Shown here: positions 34,061 to 43,486 of the stretch, in pieces
Layout: each line of letters opens with the position of its first letter
Position numbering within the stretch: the stretch's first letter is position 1
Assembly (NCBI RefSeq): GCF_000282035.1
Contig: NZ_AKKA01000008.1
Span: 124,001-188,000 of the forward strand
Length of the DNA stretch: 64,000 bases
Direction: 5' to 3'
Source of the DNA: Rhizobium sp. CF122
GTDB lineage: Bacteria > Pseudomonadota > Alphaproteobacteria > Rhizobiales > Rhizobiaceae
Made by a program: the position numbers and the translations under genes
Notes under the pieces: model-generated
The model's input: the letters and a program-made list of their open reading frames with translations, nothing else
What the model was told of the DNA's origin: nothing
Databases searched by the model: none

Positions 34061-34768
34061 ATGTCCCAGAGCCAACGTCTGTTCGACCTCTTGCAGATCC
34101 TGCGCCGGCACCGGCAACCGGTCTCGGGTAGCTACCTCGCGGAGGAAACTGGCGTATCGCTGCGGACGATCTACCGGGACATCGCGCTCCTCCAGTCGAT
34201 GGGCGCGGAAATAGAGGGTGAACCAGGTTTCGGCTACGTGCTGAGACCGGGTTTCATGCTGCCGCCGTTGATGTTTTCGGAAGCAGAACTGAAGGCGATT
34301 ACACTCGGAATTCAGTGGGTCAGCCGGCAAACTGACGACGAGCTCTCACTGGCGGCACATGACGCGCTCTCGAAAATCGACGCAGTGCTGCCGTCAGAGC
34401 TACGCCACAAGCTGAACGACAATGATTTCCATGTCGGTCGTGGTGCACTTCCAACACCTGCCATCGATCTTAAGGTGCTTCGTCAGGCTATGCAGCAGCA
34501 AATGAAGCTTCGGATCATTTATCGGGATGCCAGGGAGGCTGATAGCGACCGTGTGATCTGGCCGATCGCCGTTGCCTTCTTTGACTCGCGCCGCATTATC
34601 GCTGGATGGTGCGAGTTAAGGCAGGATTTTCGGATGTTCCGCGCCGATCGGATTCAGCATGCGACGCTCCTGGCGGACCGCTATCCAGGAAAGCGGCGCG
34701 ATCTCGTCAGACAATGGCGGCTGCTTGTCGCCGAACAAGCGCAGGAACATTCTCAGACCAATGGTTAG
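34061..34768 (+). CDS. YafY-type transcriptional regulator (HTH_11 plus WYL domain)
   Basis: 235 residues. A deoR-like winged helix-turn-helix, FDLLQILRRHRQPVSGSYLA then EETGVSLRTIYRDIALLQSM (about 8-47), is followed by a WYL ligand-sensing domain with QQMKLRIIYRDAREADSDRV, IWPIAVAFFDSRRIIAGWCE and FRMFRADRI. This is the YafY/PafBC-like family. It is 62 bases after the MDR gene on the same strand. It is the obvious candidate to regulate the three-gene oxidoreductase operon. Confidence 0.88.
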   Translation: MSQSQRLFDLLQILRRHRQPVSGSYLAEETGVSLRTIYRDIALLQSMGAEIEGEPGFGYVLRPGFMLPPLMFSEAELKAITLGIQWVSRQTDDELSLAAHDALSKIDAVLPSELRHKLNDNDFHVGRGALPTPAIDLKVLRQAMQQQMKLRIIYRDAREADSDRVIWPIAVAFFDSRRIIAGWCELRQDFRMFRADRIQHATLLADRYPGKRRDLVRQWRLLVAEQAQEHSQTNG

Positions 34769-34868
34769 CGCAAATCAGGTGGCGATCGCGAACTCTTCCG
34801 TTTGATAGAATTGCTCGTTTGTAACCGACGATAGTCGAGTGTTAGACCCGACGGCCGTCGCACCGGCA

Positions 34869-36626
34869 TCAGTCGGCACGTGCAAAGAGCTGGCGGTCGC
34901 GAGCGCGCACGGGATCGGTCCAGTCGCGTTCGAACCAGGCGGCTTCGCCCGTGTGCGGTGGCAATTGCAGCTCGAGCGGATGCCCCGTTTCTTCCCCATC
35001 TTCGGATGCGACGCGGAATCGGTAGTGGTCGTACATCCTGAGTGCTTCGATCATGTAGCTGGTCGCAACCGTGCGATCGCGGACGAGCACCAGATTTTCG
35101 CCGTTCTCGAGGTCGGCTGGCTCCGAGAAATTATAGGAGCCGAGGTAGACCCGGGCGGTCGGCTTGTCGAAGTCGAGAACGACGAATTTGTGGTGCATCC
35201 TCGTTCCGCGCTGATTTCCATGGACGCCGGCAAGTCCGGATGGTTCCGTCAGGAACGGCGGCGGAACGTTGCCCGTCAGTGCTGCCGCGCGCACGACACG
35301 GCGGCGATTGTCGGGACTGAACACGGTCAGTCCCAGGTTATCGGCTGCAACCCGCCCGTCTGCGATGCCCATGACATGCACATCCGGCTTTCGCAACGCC
35401 CGCCCCAAGGCCGGGCCAATCGGCCCCCTGGTGGTCTGGCCGAGGAAGGCGAGCGAGAAGAACACGCTCGACCCCGCGGCGTCGATATCGGCGCCGATCT
35501 CATTAAGCAGGCCGTTGGCTTCGCTGTGCGGAGAAAAGGCGACCTTCGCGTCGATGCCGTCCAGCCCCAGGTCATGCCAGCCGCGGGAACTGGCCGAGGC
35601 GATGAAATCCGCCGCACCGTCCGCCGTGAAGTAATTCTCGAAGGCGGCAAAATAGTCGTCGACCGCGCTTGCGCTTTGAACAACGAGGCTATTGTTCGAC
35701 TGAACATAAAAGCCCCGCCAACTGTGGTTCGTCGAACCGTAGACGACGGTATCGACACCGCCTCCGCGTACAGCGATCGACTTGTGATGCTGCAGGTTTG
35801 CCATGTTCTGGCGCTTCACGTTTTCCGCGCCGGCCGAGGCGATCAGCCGTTCGGCCGCATGGGTCTCGGGGGAGTCTGGTCGTCCGTGTCCCTTGGTTCG
35901 GGCGCTGTCATCGATAATGACCTTGAGATTTGGCCCAAGCGCTTCCAGCCGTTCGACCACTTCCGGCAGATTGAGGTCATAAGCAATGACGCGGACCTCC
36001 GCGCCTGCATCGCGTGCGCGTTCGAGTAGCGAAAGCGTTTCGGCGCGCGCTTCGAACCCCATCCAGGCGAGTGCGCGGTCGGCATCGGCATGGGTAGGCA
36101 CGAAGTCCAAGCCTTCATCCCCATCAGGCGGCACTAGCGTGATCAATGGTCCGCCGGCTGAAAAGTTGCGTACGAATGCCTGCGATGAGACAAAACCCCG
36201 GGTGAAGGCGACGTTGAGCTTGCCGGGAATGGTTTCGCGCATCAGCGCGAGTTCCGCTTCCTGCGCCTCGCCAGACGTGAGCGCACCGTCGGCACCCATG
36301 AACATCGGCATCACTCGATAGACGAAGGCGCCTGGCAGATCTGCGTTGAAGGGAAAATGCACCCAGCGGAATTTTTGGATCGGCGCGTCAGTGGTGCGAA
36401 TACCGTCACCGGGAACGTCCTGGCCAGGGAAGCCGATGCGATTGCGCACGTTCTTGAAGAAATCGGTTCCAGGCTCTCGATACTGGATCGCAAAACCAAC
36501 GAAGTTGGTCGGGGGGCGGCCATCCTTCCAGTCCATTCCCAGAAGCAGCATGCCGTCGCCGCGATGGATGGTGAGAGAAAATGGTGCCGCCGCGTTCTTG
36601 CCAGTGACCCGATAGTTCGTATCCAT
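34869..36626 (-). CDS. Phospholipase D-like protein with two HKD motifs
   Basis: 585 residues from ATG 36626, with GGGGAGG six bases upstream. Two HxK(x4)D-like catalytic motifs are present: NLQHHKSIAVRGGGVDTVVY with GSTNHSWRG (about 295-325) and MHHKFVVLDFDK with YLGSYNFSE (about 475-505). The first 170 residues are an unassigned beta-rich domain with fibronectin-like features (GFAIQYREPGTDFFK). No signal peptide is seen. PLD-fold enzymes hydrolyse or transfer phosphodiesters in lipids or nucleic acids. The first motif pairs His-Lys with a weaker Asp, so activity should be tested before assuming lipase function. Confidence 0.82.
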   Translation of the reverse strand: MDTNYRVTGKNAAAPFSLTIHRGDGMLLLGMDWKDGRPPTNFVGFAIQYREPGTDFFKNVRNRIGFPGQDVPGDGIRTTDAPIQKFRWVHFPFNADLPGAFVYRVMPMFMGADGALTSGEAQEAELALMRETIPGKLNVAFTRGFVSSQAFVRNFSAGGPLITLVPPDGDEGLDFVPTHADADRALAWMGFEARAETLSLLERARDAGAEVRVIAYDLNLPEVVERLEALGPNLKVIIDDSARTKGHGRPDSPETHAAERLIASAGAENVKRQNMANLQHHKSIAVRGGGVDTVVYGSTNHSWRGFYVQSNNSLVVQSASAVDDYFAAFENYFTADGAADFIASASSRGWHDLGLDGIDAKVAFSPHSEANGLLNEIGADIDAAGSSVFFSLAFLGQTTRGPIGPALGRALRKPDVHVMGIADGRVAADNLGLTVFSPDNRRRVVRAAALTGNVPPPFLTEPSGLAGVHGNQRGTRMHHKFVVLDFDKPTARVYLGSYNFSEPADLENGENLVLVRDRTVATSYMIEALRMYDHYRFRVASEDGEETGHPLELQLPPHTGEAAWFERDWTDPVRARDRQLFARAD

Positions 36627-36699
36627 CCGCGCCTCCCCAGTTGACCGGCGGAAATCTATCACGGTTGTGCGACGGTATGGAGATGCCCGATAAAGTTTA

Positions 36700-36885
36700 A
36701 GTCCAAAAATAGCTGCCCGCGAGATGCTCCAACTTAGACGGCAGGGGGTGGGAGAAATCGGAATGGCAGTCGGCTACAGTGGACCGTGGCAATTCAGTCG
36801 CGAATTCCGCCGGTATTTTGGGCGGCCGCCATCAGAGGAGGCCGAGTTGATGTCCGTCGGTTTGAGCGACATCGATTTGGTGTGA
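36700..36885 (+). pseudogene. C-terminal fragment of an AraC-family regulator
   Basis: The plus-strand frame to TGA 36883 reads AAREMLQLRRQGVGEIGMAV then GYSGPWQFSREFRRYFGRPP. This is the second helix-turn-helix of AraC/XylS regulators (usual IA-AVGY-SPSQFSREFRR-FG). The first 200 or so residues are absent, and no full gene lies upstream. The rest of the gap 36627-37133 shows nothing I can identify. Confidence 0.7.
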
Positions 36886-37133
36886 TGCCGCAACTCGAGT
36901 AGTTCGTATTAACTGCTCAACCGCCAGGATCCGAGCGGCCTGCACGCTCCATCGTCCCCGTGTACGCGTATCTGGAATGCTGTGCCCGCAATCGTGGATT
37001 GGGGTTCTTGTTCCGTCTTTTTTGCCCGCTTTGCCGCACGATCGCATCCTGGTTGCTCACCACGTTCGACGGACAGCGATGGAGCTACCTCCGTCACTCG
37101 TTAGTTGAAGCTAAATTCGGGCTCTCTGACCGC

Positions 37134-40100
37134 TTATTGGCGTACGCTAGTGAGCCTTACCGATCCCGGCAGCAACGGCTTGTGGATCCGCTGGCCAAAC
37201 TCTCGCCTGACCCCCAGAGCCTTCTCGACCAAGATTTTCGTGAAAATGCCCGCACCGCTGGAGTATATCCGCCATCCTCCGTCAACTTGTATCCGACCGG
37301 ACCGCAATCCCTCCCAGTCGGAAGTAGCTTGGTAGCGGTCGCTGAAACCGGGATCACTGCTGCTGAAGTAGGTGTTTCGCTGGCGCAGCGAGGCCTGCGC
37401 CAGCCGGTCGGCAAGCGATATAGGATTGGCGAGTGCAAGCCCATTCCACAGGCCCTCGGCGTCGCCATGCAACGCCAGCGCTTCGCAATAACGAAGATGC
37501 GAGTGCATATACATCAGGCCGATCTCGCGGCCGAAGAATGCAGATGATTCAGCGCGGCGAAATAGCCGTTCGGTGCCCCCCGAATAGAGCACGGGCTTTT
37601 CCATAAGACGCACGCCATCCGGAAACAGGAGGTTCTCCTCAATGATTGCGAAATGCTGTTCGCTCTGCTCGGGCGTAAATAACCCACCGAGGATCGATTG
37701 CGTCATTGCAATTAACGAGTACTTGAGACCGGTACGCCGATCATCTGGATGGAGCAGCAGCTCGACGTCTCCGCCAGGGTCGAGTATGCCGTAGCCAGCG
37801 ACGACGTCATCACGGATCAGCAAAGCATTGAAATCCCGGCGCGTGGCAGCGGCTGTTATACGAAGTTCAGCCGATTCCGCTGTGCGTCCGGCGCGGTCAA
37901 GAATGACGGCATATCGGGTCATTTGTTCGTACAACAGTGCGACGGTCCAACTGCTCACCATCCAGTCTCGGAGATGCGGATCGGCGGGCTGAAGGGAATC
38001 GTTCCAGTCCCCGTCGCCGTAGCGGATCAAACTTGTGCCGGGGATGAAACGTTCTTGAACCGTTTGGAGCAGCTTTTGGACATGACCGGAGATTGTCGCC
38101 GTTTCCTGCGTTTGCTCCAAGGTGTCGTCGATGCGCCATGGGACATCAATGTCAAGGACCGCAATGTCGCCCGTTGCCTCGACGTAGTCGCAAAGTGCCT
38201 TCAAGGGCCAGATGACGATGTCGCCGTGACTTTCCCCGGCGCGAATGTTCGAATAGGGGTCGAGCATGAACCACTGTGGCCAGTCGCCTCGGTCCCGAAA
38301 CTGCTCGCCAAATAGAATCCTCAGAATCTCTCGAACCTCGTTGTCATGTTCGAAGGAGAGCAGAAGCTCCACCGGGCCTTGGCAGACGTCGCGCGTTCCC
38401 CAAGCGGCACCGGTAAATTGCTCAAGCCCATGCGGAACGCTCAAATGGATGATTGCGTCATGGGCGAGCCAGGGAAGGAATGTTGCGTGTGCGACAAGGT
38501 CGGGGCCCTCTCCCTGAATCGAAAGATCGCGCGTCACATGATCCCAGAATCGCGTGGCGGGAACAAGCATGTCCACGAGGTCGATACCGGCTTCGTAGCG
38601 CTCCGCGAGCTCTTCGCCTTGGCCCGCGTCAACCATCGACCCGGTGACGGCGAAGCGGAATCTGTGTGTCTCACCGACCTTGAGGACCACGAACGGCCCG
38701 CCACGCGCGACGCGATCGGTATACAGGAGTTCGTCCCCTCCGATAGCTTCGACGACGTCAGGCATTGACGTGACCAGATGATAGGCAGCGTCCGGATATT
38801 TCTGTCCCCAGAGGCCAGTGGCATCCGGGCGGAAGGTTACGCGCCTGCGTGCGACGTTGACATCGATGTGTGCGCCGCTTTCATATTCCCGTTCGCCTAA
38901 CGTGAGGTGTCCGACGATGAGGAAACGGCAGGGGGCACCGTCGCTCGTCATTTCCCACTGCATCGCCGGTTCTATGCCGGAGGCGGCTGCAGTGATGGTG
39001 ACGGTGCGCCCTGAAAGTTTGTAGAGCCACCGGCAGTCACTAAGTCCCATTTGGAAAACCGAAGGAACACCAAGAAGCTGCCAGCCGTGGCCTTGGTCGA
39101 CGAGGATCCGCAAGCCACTCGCGACTGACAAATTATAGGGGTCGCGCGATACCGAGAAGAGTTTGTGGAACGACGTGTTCCCGATCGTCAGTTGCGCGGC
39201 AAAGATACCTTGCATCCAGCAGGTTGCGGCAAGAGTATTATCATCCAGCAGCATGTTTTGGCCGCTCCGCACGATCGCGCCGTGGCGCCTAACGGACACG
39301 TGCTCCTTGTCCCGTAGGACGATATGGCGGTTGCGCAATCCGTCCGGCACGAAAAAGGAAAGAAGCTTTCCATCTTTGCGCTCCTCCAAGTGCCGCACAG
39401 GGTAGAGCGCGGCCACGGCCTCATCGTCGAGCGCTAGAGGCGTCGCTTCGCTTGCGTCCTGAAGCAGACTGCGCGAGATACCCGATACCGACCTGTCTCT
39501 TCGCACGGGAACGGCCATCATATGCTCCATTCTGTCGAGCCTTGAGAGATCTCCTTCGCTCGAAGGCTCGGGGTGATCGGGTACGAACAGACCGAAAAAT
39601 GTCGATGTTGAGATTGCGCCCGGTGAAATGGAAAACGGTGTGGATTGGATACTCGGGCATGCCAGTTCATGCTGTCGACGGAAACTGGGGAGATTGTCTC
39701 CGAAATCGGGAACTATCGCGCTGTGGCAATCACGCCTCGGAAACGCCAACTGCACCGCGTCTGTCGCGTAGGCGGCAGCTCCCGTGACACAACCATGGGC
39801 GAGCCATGGATTGCGATCGCCCGGTTGTTTAAGGTTCTGGCGGTTCATCACCACCGGCCCAAACGTAGGGTGATTGGCAATCGTGTGGTCGATGTATTGG
39901 GAGGCATAGGCTTCGCTTCCCATCAGGAAACCGAAATCTCCGATGCCGACATCCTGCATGAGGATGAGGTCCGCCTCCAGAGGATCACGCGAGAGGTTTT
40001 CCAACGTCACCCGCCAGAACCACGTCGTCTCGGTCGGGTGCAACTCAAGTTGAACCGAATGTCGAATATCCCCCGATTCCCCTTCCCAGAAGAAGTCACT

Positions 40101-40382
40101 CTCACCTTGGCTGAATGTAACCCTAGCTCGCGGTCCGACCATTTCAAAGACACCGGCTCGCGAACCACCGGTCCTGAGATAAAGTCTCCCAATGCCGCCA
40201 TAGACCGGAGATCCCAAGACCTGATTGATCATGATTGCGCCCATCGCATCGCTGTATTCGATCGCGAACAACGTCCCGTTCGGCAGGAGCGAGATGGAGA
40301 GGCCAGTTCCATTGGATAGGCTCGCAAGACAAAGTCCATCACGACGTGGGATCTGGAAGCTACGGTGCGTTTCAGAAGGCAT
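37134..40382 (-). CDS. GH94-like glycoside phosphorylase (1,2-beta-oligoglucan phosphorylase type)
   Basis: 1,082 residues from ATG 40382, with GGAAG nine bases upstream; in-frame starts at 40430, 40439 and 40442 (TTG) would extend it. No signal peptide is seen, so it is cytoplasmic. An N-terminal beta-sandwich domain is followed by an (alpha/alpha)6 barrel. The barrel contains the GH94 catalytic block SLIRYGDGDWNDSLQPADP (about residues 760-780), with the acid Asp in GDWND. Other conserved parts are FRDRGDWPQWFMLDPYSNIR, GDIVIWPLKALCDYVEATGD and IFTKILVEKALGVRREFGQR. The length matches SOGP-type enzymes, which phosphorolyse beta-1,2-glucan oligomers. Rhizobia make cyclic beta-1,2-glucans, so that substrate is plausible. 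Confidence 0.78.
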   Translation of the reverse strand: MPSETHRSFQIPRRDGLCLASLSNGTGLSISLLPNGTLFAIEYSDAMGAIMINQVLGSPVYGGIGRLYLRTGGSRAGVFEMVGPRARVTFSQGESDFFWEGESGDIRHSVQLELHPTETTWFWRVTLENLSRDPLEADLILMQDVGIGDFGFLMGSEAYASQYIDHTIANHPTFGPVVMNRQNLKQPGDRNPWLAHGCVTGAAAYATDAVQLAFPRRDCHSAIVPDFGDNLPSFRRQHELACPSIQSTPFSISPGAISTSTFFGLFVPDHPEPSSEGDLSRLDRMEHMMAVPVRRDRSVSGISRSLLQDASEATPLALDDEAVAALYPVRHLEERKDGKLLSFFVPDGLRNRHIVLRDKEHVSVRRHGAIVRSGQNMLLDDNTLAATCWMQGIFAAQLTIGNTSFHKLFSVSRDPYNLSVASGLRILVDQGHGWQLLGVPSVFQMGLSDCRWLYKLSGRTVTITAAASGIEPAMQWEMTSDGAPCRFLIVGHLTLGEREYESGAHIDVNVARRRVTFRPDATGLWGQKYPDAAYHLVTSMPDVVEAIGGDELLYTDRVARGGPFVVLKVGETHRFRFAVTGSMVDAGQGEELAERYEAGIDLVDMLVPATRFWDHVTRDLSIQGEGPDLVAHATFLPWLAHDAIIHLSVPHGLEQFTGAAWGTRDVCQGPVELLLSFEHDNEVREILRILFGEQFRDRGDWPQWFMLDPYSNIRAGESHGDIVIWPLKALCDYVEATGDIAVLDIDVPWRIDDTLEQTQETATISGHVQKLLQTVQERFIPGTSLIRYGDGDWNDSLQPADPHLRDWMVSSWTVALLYEQMTRYAVILDRAGRTAESAELRITAAATRRDFNALLIRDDVVAGYGILDPGGDVELLLHPDDRRTGLKYSLIAMTQSILGGLFTPEQSEQHFAIIEENLLFPDGVRLMEKPVLYSGGTERLFRRAESSAFFGREIGLMYMHSHLRYCEALALHGDAEGLWNGLALANPISLADRLAQASLRQRNTYFSSSDPGFSDRYQATSDWEGLRSGRIQVDGGWRIYSSGAGIFTKILVEKALGVRREFGQRIHKPLLPGSVRLTSVRQ

Positions 40383-40920
40383 GAATAGCAACTTCCTATT
40401 TTTGTTCGTCTTGGAAACGAGCACGCCCATGCCGATCATCAAACGCTCATGAAGCGTTGTTCATCGTTATTGAAGCCCGAATGCTCCGATCGTGCGTGAT
40501 GATGAGGGCATCATAATCGCATGCTCATCAATCTCCGGCAAGGAGCACGAGGACGAAGCTGGTGCCCGATCAAGACCGGAAAGTTCACGAGGGTAATCCG
40601 CGACACTAGTTGCTTGCACTCTCCACCGTCCGGAATGGCTGTCGCCATTATAGGGACCGACTGGTCTGCCGAGGACGAAAGAGCCAAGGAGCCCTTGCCA
40701 ATTTTCAAAGCGTGCCGGAGGTTCCGCGGGTGCCCTGCTGCCGTGACGCAATACCGGTGAGGGGCTCAGGTGCGCCGTGATCCATCGCAAGCAGCTTGCG
40801 TAGCCCGTTTATGCAGCAGCATCGGCGGCACGTTGCTGGAACTTGGAGGTTCCGACATCTCACCCGGATGTTATCGGCAAATCATGGGTGACGGCTTCTA
40901 TCTTCGCGTTCGGGGCGTTC
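40383..40920. other. Intergenic region without identified gene
   Basis: No frame on either strand has both a plausible start and recognisable motifs. It may be decayed coding sequence, since the neighbouring 40921-41140 stretch is protein-like. Confidence 0.35.
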
Positions 40921-41140
40921 TCAATGACGCGCGTGCCTTAGATCGACATCGGGGGAAACCCATCTACTGCAGGCGTCCTTCAATTTTGTTTTCGCCTCTT
41001 CGAGCGCGGCGTCGCCATACGGGGCCACGAAGCTCTGTTCATAGTATCCATTCGCCGCCAATTTCTGATGGATTTCCCTCGGCAGGGCATGAGGCGATAG
41101 TGGGCCTTTCGGTTTGAGATTTGGAATGCAATCGTCAAAT
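40921..41140 (-). pseudogene. Unassigned gene remnant
   Basis: An open minus-strand frame without a start codon reads SPHALPREIHQKLAANGYYE, then QSFVAPYGDAALEEAKTKLK and DACSRWVSP, to a TGA at 40921. Amphipathic character and composition suggest former coding sequence. No family is recognised. It ends upstream against the 3' end of the VOC gene. Confidence 0.3.
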
Positions 41141-41150
41141 GGGACGATGC

Positions 41151-41564
41151 TTAGCGTGCGAATATACCGTCGAAATCACGGAAACCTTTGACTTCGATTG
41201 GATTGCCGCTGGGGTCGAAGAAGAACATGGTGCGCTGCTCGCCTGGTTCGCCGGCAAAGCGAACGACTGGCGGGATATCAAAATTGATCTGAGCGGCCTG
41301 AAGGCGGTCCGCCAGTGCAAACCAGTCATCGAGCGGCAGCACGACGCCGAGATGTGGCATCATCACCATATGGTCGCCGACCTTGCCGGTCCGGGTGACG
41401 GCGAATGGTGTGCCGAGATGCAAGGAAATCTGATGCCCGAAAAAATCGAAATCCACCCAAGTCTCCGTGCTGCGGCCTTCCCGGCAGCCAAGGACATCAC
41501 CATAGAAGCGCCTCGACGCGTCCAGATCAGTCACGTGATAGGCAAGATGAAAGGCAGAGCGCAT
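41151..41564 (-). CDS. VOC-family (glyoxalase/bleomycin-resistance fold) protein
   Basis: 137 residues from ATG 41564, with AAGGAG eight bases upstream. The two beta-alpha-beta-beta-beta modules are clear: FHLAYHVTDLDASRRFYGDV with LGCREGRSTETW, and the second ending MFFFDPSGNPIEVKGF. A conserved His in AFHLAYHV and Glu in NPIEVKG can form the metal site, as in dioxygenases and glyoxalases. Substrate is unknown. It ends 35 bases downstream of the broken amidase gene, so the two may once have formed an operon. Confidence 0.87.
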   Translation of the reverse strand: MRSAFHLAYHVTDLDASRRFYGDVLGCREGRSTETWVDFDFFGHQISLHLGTPFAVTRTGKVGDHMVMMPHLGVVLPLDDWFALADRLQAAQINFDIPPVVRFAGEPGEQRTMFFFDPSGNPIEVKGFRDFDGIFAR

Positions 41565-41599
41565 AGGGATTCTCCTTGTTGCGGAATGCGACGAACTCA

Positions 41600-42906
41600 T
41601 TACGGTTGGGCATGTCCGGCGCGATGGTTCAGGGTGCCGGACAGGACCTCGATGCAATGCAGAAGCTTTGCATCGGAAAATGCTGAACCGATGACCTGGA
41701 GACCTATCGGCAACTCCCCATCGTTGCGCATGAGCGGAATATTGGCTTGGGGGAGGCCAAATGCCGTCCAAAGCCTTATGAAGTCCGACGTTCCGGTAGC
41801 AGCCAGTCCGACCGGTGCCACGTGGGCGCAGCTCGGTGCGATCACGGCATCATAGGGCTCGATGGTGGCATTCATAGCAGAAACGAGCAACGCCAGCCGG
41901 TTCCGCGTTGCGACTTCATCTTGCCAGGAAATCGCCGAGGCGCGCGCAAACATTTCGGCGAGCTCCGGACTCATCAATTCGATGGAGGTCCTTTGTTCCT
42001 TGTGGAGCGCCCTGGCACCTTCGCAATCGTTTATGATCTGGTGATCACGAGCAACTGTTTCGAAAGCCGATGGCAGAACAATCTCGTCGACGCCATGGCC
42101 CCGCTCGGCAAACGCGGTTGCCGCTGCCGTGACAGCTTGGTGAACATCCGGATCGGCCATGCCCCAATACGGCGTTCTGCAAAAGCCGATCTTCAACCGC
42201 CCATTGGCCACAGCGTACCTTGGCAAACCAGGAATCAAGACCCGAGCAATCAGGCTCAGATCTCGTGCGGATGCAGCATACCAGCCCGCCGTGTCAAAGC
42301 TGGGTGCAAGCGGCTTGACGCCTTCGAGTGAAACCAGGTTGTGCGAGGGTTTGTAAGCGTGGAGCCCGCAATAGGATGCCGGCTTGATCAGGGAACCCGC
42401 GGTCTGCGTGCCGAGCGCAGCGGCAAAAAGGCCCGCCGCGAGCCCCGCCGCCGATCCCGCACTCGAACTGCCTGGTGTTCGTGACAGATCATGGGGATTG
42501 CGGGTAGGGCCGGTATGCATGAACGCGAATTCGGCCGTCGCTGTCTTGCCCATAACGACCGCTCCTGCCTGCCGGGAAGAGCGACGGCATGGGCATCTCG
42601 AGAGGGTCGATTGTTGCGATAGATCGACGAATTGAACTCAGTCGCCCAGTCAACCGTATCGAAGATATCCTTGACGCCGATTGGGACGTCCGCAAGCAGT
42701 CCCTTTTCGGGACTTCTGTCTATACGATCGGCTTGTTCGAGCACCAGCGCGTGATTGAATGCAGCGAACGCCTGGATGTCAGGCTCTTTCATCAAAGTCC
42801 GGGCGATGAAGCTTTCAGCCACCGACCTCGCTGTCAGGCGTCCTGCAGCCACTTCGGGAGCAATACCGGTTGCATCCTGATCGAACTTATGAACGAAACC
42901 TGTCAC
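41600..42906 (-). pseudogene. Amidase-signature hydrolase, frameshifted
   Basis: Two minus-strand frames join to one amidase of about 435 residues. The first starts near GTG 42906 (TTG 42948 is an alternative) and carries the catalytic Lys in VPIGVKDIFDTVDWATEFNS. The second, from about 42560, begins GAVVMGKTATAEFAF and has the amidase signature RTPGSSSAGSAAGLAAGLFA and TQTAGSLIKPASYCG, with the cis-Ser and nucleophile Ser. The frame changes near CTTCCCGGCAGG at 42565-42575. The full family length, catalytic triad and ends are otherwise intact, so the break is recent or a sequence error. Confidence 0.8.
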
Positions 42907-42983
42907 TATCGCACCCTGGATTGAAAAAGCTTCTGGGGAATTGCGCAATCGTCATCAGCGCATTTCCATTCGCTGAACCGCGG

Positions 42984-43364
42984 TCAATACGAGGAGTACG
43001 CGCCGTTTGCGTAATTGTGCGATTCCTGGCCCTTGATCGGTGGATTGAAGACGCTGACGAGCCGCATGTCTGTGTGGGCACGAAGAACGTGTTTGTCGTG
43101 TTTGTCCAAAGCGTAAAGTGTCCCCGGCTCGAGTGTCCAGACGTTTCCGTCGCCATCTTCGATCTCGCCTCGGCCTTCGATGCAATAGCAGACTTCAAGA
43201 TGGTTGCGGTACTGCAGATGCGATTCGCTGCCGGCGCGAACCGTCGTTTCCATCAGCGCGAAGCCAAGTCCGTCGCGCTCGAGAACGAAACGCCGGCTCA
43301 ACCCGTTACCCCAATCAACATCTCGATCTGTCCCGATAAGATCTGTCAGTGTGCGCACGAACAT
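42984..43364 (-). CDS. ectC: Ectoine synthase-like cupin (EctC family)
   Basis: 126 residues, the length of EctC. The start MFVRTLTDLIGTDRDVDW and the cupin core SHLQYRNHLEVCYCIEGRGE, LEPGTLYALDKHDKHVLRAH and MRLVSVFNPPIKGQE align with ectoine synthase. The catalytic Glu, Tyr and His positions known in that family appear conserved. EctC cyclises N-gamma-acetyl-diaminobutyrate to ectoine. No ectA, ectB or ectD is present, so this is a solitary EctC, of a kind known from other bacteria; its real substrate may differ. It is divergent from the LysR gene at 43487. Confidence 0.82.
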   Translation of the reverse strand: MFVRTLTDLIGTDRDVDWGNGLSRRFVLERDGLGFALMETTVRAGSESHLQYRNHLEVCYCIEGRGEIEDGDGNVWTLEPGTLYALDKHDKHVLRAHTDMRLVSVFNPPIKGQESHNYANGAYSSY

Positions 43365-43486
43365 TGTTCACGATCCCCAATTCATTCCTTAGCAGCGGTT
43401 GCTTGCTTTTCGACGCGCCCATTTGACAAGCTGCATGCATGAAATAAAGCAGATAGATCGAACACATTTGTTAGGAAATCAGACAA

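Noticed and set aside
34839..36029. Plus-strand open frame of 396 residues
   Set aside because: Antisense to the PLD-like gene, whose HKD motifs are clear.
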